A stretch of DNA of 18,503 nucleotides, from NCBI GenBank assembly GCA_964513415.1, contig CAZEMX010000031.1, positions 1 to 18,503 of the forward strand, given 5' to 3'. Each line of letters begins with the position of its first letter. Within the stretch, counting starts at the first letter, position 1. The notes beneath the pieces were generated by a model. The model saw only the letters and a program-made list of their open reading frames with translations. It had not been told where the DNA came from and made no database searches. The DNA comes from Methanomethylicus sp964513415 (GTDB lineage: Archaea; Thermoproteota; Methanomethylicia; Methanomethylicales; Methanomethylicaceae). The translations under genes and the position numbers were made by a program. Below, one piece after another: positions 13,464-18,503 of this stretch.

Positions 13464-14525
13464 ATGGGCGTCGCCATTCTGCACAGGTGCCCCCTGAGCG
13501 CTCCTTGCATTCTTCATCAGGTCGCTCAATCCCTGAAAAGATGCCATCGAAGCGCTAATCAAAAGTTCGAACCAGAACATAACAAGGCGCGTGAGTATTG
13601 TCGCCGACGCCGCAATGTCTGCCGGCACCCCGAATCCGATGAAGAACGTCGTCATAGAAACCTCCATTACCCCTACCATGCCCGGTATGCCGATCGGTAT
13701 CATCTGGACCATTGAAACGAATATCGAGACTGTGAGGACCATCCAGTACGACGCTGGGTGACCCAGCGAAATGAAGACGAGGTAAGGAATCAATGCGATT
13801 ATGAACCACCTTGCAATGAGCAGAGATGAAGCGAGCACAACCTTCCCTCTGCTGATCTCCTTGACCGCTGTCTGGAACCCCTCCAAACCCCTCTCCATTC
13901 TGAGCTGGGCGTTTTCAAGGCTGAAGCTAGGTTTGAAGCGTCGGATGACGCCCGCCATCTTGGTCAGGCACGACCTTGCAAACCTCTTAAACCGGCAGAT
14001 ATTGACTGCTGCGAGTATTCCCAACCCGCCAAGGAAGATTACTGCCGCCCCGATGAATACAAAGAGGGAGAGCGCTGCCAAATTGAGCGCCTGCGTAACG
14101 AGCAGCATGACGACGCTGACCCCCAACACAATGCCGAAGGTGATGCCAAGCGTCAGTCTGTGGATCAGCACGCTTGCCGTGACCTCGCTCAGGTGGAGCT
14201 TGGTCTTCTTCGTTGCGAGAGAGATCCTCATCACCTCGCCCGAAATGGAACCTGTCGGTATCATCATGTCTCCAAAGATGCTTACTAGCACAACTATAAA
14301 CGAATCCTTCAGTTTTATGCCCGGGCTCTTCAGCAGAAACTTCCAGCTGATCGCAAAAAGGGATATGCAGAGCAGGTCTATCGCGATAGCAAGCAGTGCT
14401 ATCCTTATGTCAAGCCCTTTAATGATCTCCACTACCTGCCAAAAACCAACAAAATATAGGTAGGCACCGAAGATCACTGCGCCAACCAATATCATTATGT
14501 TGGTTATGCTCATGTGCAGCTTCAA
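13422..14525 (-). CDS. UPF0104 / lysylphosphatidylglycerol synthase-like membrane protein
   Basis: 367 residues with about eight hydrophobic helices, for example IMILVGAVIFGAYLYFVGFW, IALLAIAIDLLCISLFAISW, SFIVVLVSIFGDMMIPTGSISGEVMRI, ITFGIVLGVSVVMLLVTQAL and SLFVFIGAAVIFLGGLGILA. Conserved family features are PTGSISGEVMR near residues 90-100, the IPIGIPGMVGVMEVSM block near 277-292 and a C-terminal helix. The family (UPF0104/YbhN; AglD-like in archaea) is linked to lipid or isoprenoid-phosphate handling and glycosylation, but the reaction here is unknown. Start may be TTG 14525, close to the transcription start predicted from CATATAG (about 14547-14553), or ATG 14513. The polar last 30 residues lie largely in the overlap with the DUF47 gene and are probably a free tail. 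Confidence 0.85.
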   Translation of the reverse strand: MKLHMSITNIMILVGAVIFGAYLYFVGFWQVVEIIKGLDIRIALLAIAIDLLCISLFAISWKFLLKSPGIKLKDSFIVVLVSIFGDMMIPTGSISGEVMRISLATKKTKLHLSEVTASVLIHRLTLGITFGIVLGVSVVMLLVTQALNLAALSLFVFIGAAVIFLGGLGILAAVNICRFKRFARSCLTKMAGVIRRFKPSFSLENAQLRMERGLEGFQTAVKEISRGKVVLASSLLIARWFIIALIPYLVFISLGHPASYWMVLTVSIFVSMVQMIPIGIPGMVGVMEVSMTTFFIGFGVPADIAASATILTRLVMFWFELLISASMASFQGLSDLMKNARSAQGAPVQNGDAHSCDTVQRKDTGIV

Positions 14526-14615
14526 TTTGAACTCACTTTTGCAAACATCTATATGAATAAGGCGGGCTTTTACTATTTGAGGTAGCCTTTACCTTTTATA
14601 AGTTGGGGTACTCGC
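14526..14615. promoter_or_regulatory. Divergent promoter region, UPF0104 gene and endA
   Basis: 90 nt. On the minus strand TTCATATAG (14556-14548) is about 25 nt before TTG 14525. On the plus strand CCTTTTATAAG (14592-14602) is centred about 18 nt before ATG 14616 and about 24 nt before GTG 14622. Both genes may be translated from leaderless mRNA. Confidence 0.5.
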
Positions 14616-15176
14616 ATGGCTGTGCATGATCCGGTTGAAGCGGAGCTCTTTGGCTCGAGGGTACTGGTCCTGTCAAAGGAGAAGGGGGCCGCCCTCTACA
14701 CCGCAGGGTTCTATGGGAAACCTGTCAATGTCCACAAACCAAAGGACATCTCTGAGGTGAACACTCAGCTAGAACTCTCACTCTTCGAGGCGATGTTGCT
14801 CTGCCAACGGGGCCTCTTGGAGATCCGGCAGGGCGAGCGCATCCTCTCGACCGAAGAGTTGCTCCGCCTCTCACGGAAGAGCTATCATCTCTTTGACGAG
14901 CTGTATGTGGTTTACAAAGATCTGCGCGAGAAGGGGTATATCGTGAGGCCCGCCCTCAAGTTCGGAGCGGATTTTGCGGTATATCGCCAAGGCCCCGGCA
15001 TCGACCATGCGCCATTCATAATCCACGTCCTGCCAAATTCTGCAGAGGTCGATCCGACCGAGATAGTGCGGGCGGGTCGGCTGTCGCATACTGTGCGCAA
15101 GAAATTCGTTCTGGCTACCATCGACCGTCTGCAGCAGAAGATATACTACTACGTCTTCAACTGGTGGAAGGCATAA
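14616..15176 (+). CDS. endA: tRNA-splicing endonuclease, catalytic subunit
   Basis: 186 residues. Cuts introns from precursor tRNA at bulge-helix-bulge structures. The catalytic triad of the family is seen: Tyr123 in FAVYRQG, His131 in IDHAPF and the lysine in HTVRKKFVLA (Lys162 or 163). The N-terminal domain (about 1-85) and C-terminal nuclease domain (about 90-186) match the short alpha-type enzyme, which works as a homotetramer in many Euryarchaeota; heterotetrameric enzymes have a similar catalytic subunit, and a second subunit would be elsewhere. ATG 14616 is used; GTG 14622 fits the promoter spacing slightly better. No tRNA with an intron is seen in the window. It is convergent with ilvE. 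Confidence 0.93.
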   Translation: MAVHDPVEAELFGSRVLVLSKEKGAALYTAGFYGKPVNVHKPKDISEVNTQLELSLFEAMLLCQRGLLEIRQGERILSTEELLRLSRKSYHLFDELYVVYKDLREKGYIVRPALKFGADFAVYRQGPGIDHAPFIIHVLPNSAEVDPTEIVRAGRLSHTVRKKFVLATIDRLQQKIYYYVFNWWKA

Positions 15177-15209
15177 AAAAGATGGCGTTCCATGCGCTCA
15201 GGCGCATGG
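15175..15209 (-). terminator. Hairpin plus T-run terminator of ilvE
   Basis: CCATGCGC (15190-15197) and GCGCATGG (15202-15209) form a perfect 8-bp stem with a 4-nt loop TCAG. The loop carries the ilvE stop codon (TGA on the minus strand). On that strand a run of six thymines (15180-15175) follows 9 nt after the stem, overlapping the endA stop region. This resembles a bacterial intrinsic terminator, an unusual arrangement for an archaeon. Confidence 0.65.
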
Positions 15210-16082
15210 TGTCCCATTCGCCGGGTCAGCCGCATATTTGGCGAACTCCCTTCTTAGCTTCTTGGTGACCTCCCCTGCCTTGCCGCCTCCGATGATCCTG
15301 CCGTTTATCGAGGCTACTGGGATTATCTCTGCGGCGGTGCCCGTGAAGAAGACCTCATCTGCATTGAAGAGCTCATGCGCCGTTATCGGCCTGCTATCGA
15401 CCTTGATGCCCATCTTGGACGCAATTTCTATGACTGCCACCTGGGTGATCCCTGGCAGGGCGCCCGTGTATGTTGGGGGGGTCAGCGCATTGCCGTTCTT
15501 TATCACAAAGATGTTCTCCGCAGTCCCCTCGCAGACGTAACCTTGCGGGTTTAGGAATATCGCCTCATCCGCGCCCACGTTGTTTGCCTCGATCTTAGCG
15601 AGTATGCTGTTGAGGTAATTGAGGGACTTAGCCTCATGCGATGTTCCATCGATCGGATCTCTCCTCACCCACGTGATCAACGTCTTTATTCCGTTCTCTG
15701 CCGCCTCTTTGGACATTAGACTGATGGTTCCTGCGATTACTATCACCGAAGACTTGGGACACTTTCTGGGGTCCAGCCCGAGGTCGCCCACGCCCCGCGT
15801 CACGATCAGCCGTATGTAAGCATCCCTGAGATTATTCCGCCTCAGGGTCCCGATGACTGCCTCTTCCATCTCGCCCTTCTTCATCTGCACATCAAGCATC
15901 ATTGTTTTTGCGGATTCGTACAGACGATCGATGTGCTCTTTGAGTTTAAAGACGTAGCCGTTGTATGCCCTTATGCCCTCGAATACGCCGTCCCCATAGA
16001 GAAAACCGTGGTCAAAAACCGAGATGACCGCCTTGCTCTTGGGCAGGTATTCGCCGTCGATATATATGATCTGCTCTGCCAA
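15198..16082 (-). CDS. ilvE: Branched-chain amino acid aminotransferase
   Basis: 294 residues, a fold-type IV PLP enzyme that interconverts Leu, Ile and Val with their 2-oxo acids. Landmarks are IYIDGEYLP at the start, FDHGFLYGDGVFEGIRAY (23-40), the PLP lysine in SHEAKSLNYLNSI (Lys152), EGTAENIFVI (185-194) and GTAAEIIPV (248-256). Length is as usual for IlvE, and the YGDGVFEGIRAY block is that of IlvE rather than D-amino acid transaminase. The TTG start at 16082 is well supported: GGTGA lies 4 nt upstream and CTTTTTATCC (about 16122-16131) is centred 45 nt upstream, giving a short leader. The rest of the isoleucine-valine pathway is not in the window. Confidence 0.93.
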   Translation of the reverse strand: MAEQIIYIDGEYLPKSKAVISVFDHGFLYGDGVFEGIRAYNGYVFKLKEHIDRLYESAKTMMLDVQMKKGEMEEAVIGTLRRNNLRDAYIRLIVTRGVGDLGLDPRKCPKSSVIVIAGTISLMSKEAAENGIKTLITWVRRDPIDGTSHEAKSLNYLNSILAKIEANNVGADEAIFLNPQGYVCEGTAENIFVIKNGNALTPPTYTGALPGITQVAVIEIASKMGIKVDSRPITAHELFNADEVFFTGTAAEIIPVASINGRIIGGGKAGEVTKKLRREFAKYAADPANGTPCA

Positions 16083-16120
16083 TGTTTCACCTTCGTTGTG
16101 CTATTCAGATTGTATAGTAC

Positions 16121-16131
16121 GGGATAAAAAG
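16121..16131 (-). promoter_or_regulatory. TATA-like box of ilvE
   Basis: CTTTTTATCCC on the minus strand would start transcription near 16101, leaving a leader of about 19 nt that holds the GGTGA ribosome site (16091-16087). The rest of the 139-nt gap to ahcY holds only the ahcY T-run. Confidence 0.55.
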
Positions 16132-16202
16132 ATTATCATTACACTCTGTCTATCTTCAATAGCATGTCGGAGTCTACAAATCAGAATGAGGCGGTTCAGT
16201 AT

Positions 16203-16210
16203 AAAAAAAA
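16203..16210 (-). terminator. T-run terminator after ahcY
   Basis: Eight thymines on the minus strand begin 11 nt after the ahcY stop at 16222. No strong stem precedes them, which is usual for archaeal terminators. Confidence 0.6.
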
Positions 16211-16221
16211 TGAAAGGACGG

Positions 16222-17496
16222 TCACTCTGTCCCTTCAGACCATCCGTTAACATACTCTTCCTGCTCTTTCGTCATCTTATCGATCTTTATTCCCATGGTC
16301 TCCAGCTTCAGCCTGGCTATGTGGCAGTCGATCTCCTTGGGAACATCGTAGACCGTTGGCTCGAGTTCCTTTGCATTATTGAATATATACTCCGCCGCTA
16401 GGGCCTGGTTTGCAAAGCTCATGTCCATGACCTCGCTAGGGTGCCCTTCAGCGGCAGCAAGGTTGACGAGCCTGCCATCCGCAAGCACATACACTCTGTT
16501 TCCATTTTCCAGGGTAAGCTCTTCGACGTAATCCCTCATCTTGAGCCTGCCCTTGGCGCTCTCTGTTATCCCTTTGACATCAACCTCCACATTGAAGTGC
16601 CCCGTGTTGGCAAGCACCGCCCCGTCCTTCATGACCGCCGCATGCTCCTTGGTCACTACATTCTTGTTCCCCGTGGCGGTGACGAAGATGTCCCCGACCT
16701 TTGCTGCTTGTCGCATCTGCATCACCTCGAACCCGTCCATTGCAGCCTTGAGCGCCTTCATTGGATCGACCTCGGTCACGACAACATGCGCCCCCATTCC
16801 GCGTGCCCTATTGGCCAATCCCTTGCCGCAATGTCCGTATCCCGCTATCACAAACGTCTTCCCGGCGAGGAGGACATTCGTTGCCCTCAGTATGCCGTCT
16901 ATCGTGCTCTGACCGGTGCCATAGATGTTGTCGAAGTCCCACTTCGTCTCTGCATTGTTTACTGCTATGATGGGATACTTGAGGACCCCCTTGGCCGCCA
17001 TTGCTTTCAGCCGCACCACGCCGGTCGTCGTCTCCTCAGTCCCTCCGATCACGCTCAGCTTTTTGTATCCGCCGGAGTGAAGCTCGGTGACCACGTCTGC
17101 ACCGTCATCCATCGTTATCTGCGGATCAAATGCCAGTGCCTTCTTGATGCAATCATAATACTCTTCCTTGGTCTGCCCCTTCCATGCGAAGACATTGGCC
17201 CCGTCCTTTACAAGTGCTGCTGCAACCTCGTCTTGGGTCGAAAGCGGATTCGAGGCGGTCAGCGCGACATTCGCCCCTCCTGCCATAAGCGCCCTTACGA
17301 GAACTCCCGTCTCCTTAGTCACGTGCAGACATGCCACGATCTGAATGCCGTTTAGGGGCTTCTCTGAGCTAAATCGCTTCTTTATGCTCATCAAAACCGG
17401 CATATGGTCCTCTGCCCATTTTAAAAGATGCTCTCCTTTCTCAGCAAGCCTCTCGTCCTTGACACTGTATTTCATGCCAGACATCCGCCCTTTCAT
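16222..17496 (-). CDS. ahcY: Adenosylhomocysteinase (S-adenosyl- or S-inosylhomocysteine hydrolase)
   Basis: 424 residues. Splits S-adenosylhomocysteine, the product of methyltransferases, to homocysteine and adenosine with bound NAD. Seen: CLHVTKETGVLV (56-67), SNPLSTQDEVAAAL (82-95), EETTTGV (154-160), NAETKWDFDNIYGTGQS (181-197), NAD site GYGHCGKG (219-226), NTGHFNVEV (297-305) and GHPSEVMDMSFANQA (351-365). Like other archaeal members it has a short C-terminus. In Methanocaldococcus the homologue acts on S-inosylhomocysteine after a deaminase step, so the natural substrate may be that. Starts: ATG 17496, 17484 or 17475. CTTTTAAGC (17530-17522), overlapping the stop of the upstream gene, would start transcription near 17500 and favours 17496. 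It may also be read from the upstream HExxH gene. Confidence 0.95.
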   Translation of the reverse strand: MKGRMSGMKYSVKDERLAEKGEHLLKWAEDHMPVLMSIKKRFSSEKPLNGIQIVACLHVTKETGVLVRALMAGGANVALTASNPLSTQDEVAAALVKDGANVFAWKGQTKEEYYDCIKKALAFDPQITMDDGADVVTELHSGGYKKLSVIGGTEETTTGVVRLKAMAAKGVLKYPIIAVNNAETKWDFDNIYGTGQSTIDGILRATNVLLAGKTFVIAGYGHCGKGLANRARGMGAHVVVTEVDPMKALKAAMDGFEVMQMRQAAKVGDIFVTATGNKNVVTKEHAAVMKDGAVLANTGHFNVEVDVKGITESAKGRLKMRDYVEELTLENGNRVYVLADGRLVNLAAAEGHPSEVMDMSFANQALAAEYIFNNAKELEPTVYDVPKEIDCHIARLKLETMGIKIDKMTKEQEEYVNGWSEGTE

Positions 17497-17521
17497 TTCA
17501 TCCTATAGTCGAAATGAAGGC

Positions 17522-17530
17522 GCTTAAAAG
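17522..17530 (-). promoter_or_regulatory. TATA-like box of ahcY
   Basis: CTTTTAAGC on the minus strand overlaps the TAA stop of the HExxH gene (17524-17526) and is centred about 30 nt before ATG 17496. This suggests ahcY has its own promoter despite the short gap to the upstream gene. Confidence 0.5.
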
Positions 17531-18246
17531 ACTTGACCCTTTGGGATGGCCGATTGCGGACTGTTCTTTGCCCTCTCAAAGATTTTCCCATCAAGGGGAA
17601 GTCTGTCGATCTCCATGATTGGGATCTTTACACTGTTCTCGTCAGCGGAGATCTTCACGGATGGGAGGCCCAGCTCGATCCACCTCTCCTTTATCAATCT
17701 CTCTAGGTCGTGCTCTTTGACAATGGGCGAGAAGACCTTCTGTACAATCCCGCGGAGCTCTTTGCTGTCCAACCAATCCTCCGCTTTCACCGTCTGCGTC
17801 TCATCAAATAACGTGTGCACTTCGGGGACGTCGACCCCATCCGACGACATGCTCATCAGTTGCTTGTTGCCTATTGCCAGCGTGATGAATACATAATGAA
17901 GGAACTCATGCGCCATACATGCACGCAAGGTGTCTTCCGGGGCATAAAGCAGGAATGGCAACGAGATGTCTATGCAGAGCCTGTACCCCTCTCCAAACTG
18001 CCTGATGTTCCACCGCGCATAAATTACGTTGTTTGAGTATTCTGCGGCCGGATAGCTGATTATCCTCAACACCGGATCAAAAAAGATTGGGGGATAGCCG
18101 ATGCCTGATGCCCTCTCCACCTCCTCGATTGCCTTCTCGAGGCAAGGAAGCCTCATGTAGAAGCTCTTGAGTACTTCGTCGCTTATCTTTCCCTTCTCGT
18201 TGTACTCGAATACCTTCTCTAAATGGAGGCTTCTTATTGCTGACAT
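17524..18246 (-). CDS. HExxH zincin-like protein, function unknown
   Basis: About 240 residues, with no signal peptide or clear membrane helix. AHEFLHYVF holds an HExxH zinc-protease motif (HEFLH, about residues 113-117), preceded by an acidic-hydrophobic stretch (RLCIDISLPFLLYAPEDTLRACM), as in small minigluzincin-like domains. A third metal ligand is not obvious; candidates lie in the Asp/Glu-rich part some 25-40 residues later (SSDGVDVPEVHTLFDE). The N-terminus (EKVFEYNEKGKISDEVL...CLEKAIEEVERASGIGYPPIFFDPV) looks conserved but I cannot name the family. ATG 18246 follows GAGTG by 6 nt; GTG 18255 and TTG 18252 are alternatives. It lies 10 nt after an M42 aminopeptidase gene and just before ahcY, so a role in protein turnover is possible but unproven. 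Confidence 0.72.
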   Translation of the reverse strand: MSAIRSLHLEKVFEYNEKGKISDEVLKSFYMRLPCLEKAIEEVERASGIGYPPIFFDPVLRIISYPAAEYSNNVIYARWNIRQFGEGYRLCIDISLPFLLYAPEDTLRACMAHEFLHYVFITLAIGNKQLMSMSSDGVDVPEVHTLFDETQTVKAEDWLDSKELRGIVQKVFSPIVKEHDLERLIKERWIELGLPSVKISADENSVKIPIMEIDRLPLDGKIFERAKNSPQSAIPKGQVF

Positions 18247-18256
18247 TCCCAACACT

Positions 18257-18503
18257 CTAGACCGGTATCTTCTCTTCCATCAGTCTGATCAAGAGCTTTA
18301 TGCTCTCTTCAAGGTCGTTCTTCGATATTACCTCGCTAAAGCTATGAACATACCTTGAGGGTATGGATATCGCGGCTGAAGGGATCCCTGCCTGCGCAAG
18401 CTGTATTGCAGCCGCATCGGTCGTCCCCCCCTCGAGCACCTCAAGCTGGATCTTGATGCCTGACTTTTCAGCTATTTCCATTATCCACCCTCTCACGAGG
18501 GGG
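18257..18503 (-). CDS. M42-family aminopeptidase, C-terminal part (partial)
   Basis: The frame is open from the window edge (preceding codons read Pro-Leu-Val) to a TAG at 18257-18259, giving about 82 residues. GGTTDAAAIQLAQAGIPS and IPSRYVHSFSEV, followed by a helix ending near LIRLMEEKIPV, are the usual C-terminal signature of M42 metallo-aminopeptidases (TET or endoglucanase-M family). The histidine in RYVHS is one of the zinc ligands and the Asp in GGTTDA lies by the active site. Archaeal members form tetrahedral 12-mers that trim peptides downstream of the proteasome. The N-terminal part, with most metal ligands, lies beyond the window, so exact specificity cannot be judged. Confidence 0.85.
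   Translation of the reverse strand, partial: PLVRGWIMEIAEKSGIKIQLEVLEGGTTDAAAIQLAQAGIPSAAISIPSRYVHSFSEVISKNDLEESIKLLIRLMEEKIPV

Noticed and set aside
13801..14463. 220-codon plus-strand frame opposite the UPF0104 gene
   Set aside because: Antisense of a membrane-protein gene; the Ser/Thr/Pro-rich translation is typical of a shadow frame.
16441..17355. 304-codon plus-strand frame opposite ahcY
   Set aside because: It lies wholly antisense to a clear adenosylhomocysteinase and has no recognisable domain; GC-rich third positions leave the opposite strand open.

Overview
The window looks like a piece of an archaeal chromosome of roughly 50% GC. Evidence: archaeal TATA-like boxes stand before most transcription units, there are archaeal-only genes (RNA polymerase subunit P, archaeal tRNA-splicing endonuclease, archaeal-type glycyl-tRNA synthetase, UPF0104 membrane protein), and GTG and TTG starts are common. 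The first complete gene matches my memory of methanogenesis marker protein 5, so the host is probably a methanogen or close relative. A class II (bacterial-type) HMG-CoA reductase recalls Thermoplasmata and Archaeoglobus and would suit Methanomassiliicoccales, but a TACK methanogen such as Methanomethylicia is not excluded. TAG ends at least five genes, which does not suggest heavy pyrrolysine use of that codon.

Layout. Positions 1-1022 (+): the probable tail of an upstream gene, methanogenesis marker 5, and an overlapping winged-helix protein. Positions 1027-1871 (-): an HD-domain phosphohydrolase followed by a small KH-like protein. Positions 1929-2123 (+): a single-cluster ferredoxin. Positions 2130-7099 (-): a tight unit that reads, in transcription order, a 39-codon small ORF, a 549-residue coiled-coil protein of unknown function, a GT4 glycosyltransferase, a HAD-IIB phosphatase and HMG-CoA reductase. 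Its junctions are short gaps or 4-nt overlaps, and a TATA core inside a 19-bp palindrome (7152-7170) precedes it. Positions 6971-7503 are otherwise almost gene-free.

Positions 7504-8687 (+): an MscS-type channel, a 40-bp direct repeat that covers its stop codon, and rpoP. Then come an agmatinase-like ureohydrolase (-) and glycyl-tRNA synthetase (+) on a shared promoter region, a small basic protein (+), a thioredoxin reductase-like flavoprotein (-) without the usual NADPH motif, a PhoU-like DUF47 protein (+) whose 3' end overlaps a convergent UPF0104 membrane protein (-), tRNA-splicing endonuclease (+), branched-chain aminotransferase (-), adenosylhomocysteinase (-), a small HExxH zincin-like protein (-), and the C-terminal part of an M42 aminopeptidase (-) cut by the window edge.

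Most of the window is housekeeping: translation, transcription, tRNA processing, amino acid and methyl-cycle metabolism, isoprenoid lipid synthesis and redox. The least explained parts are the coiled-coil/GT4/HAD/HMGR operon, the 40-bp repeat pair, the HExxH protein and the winged-helix protein coupled to marker 5. No tRNA, rRNA, IS element or convincing CRISPR array was seen.
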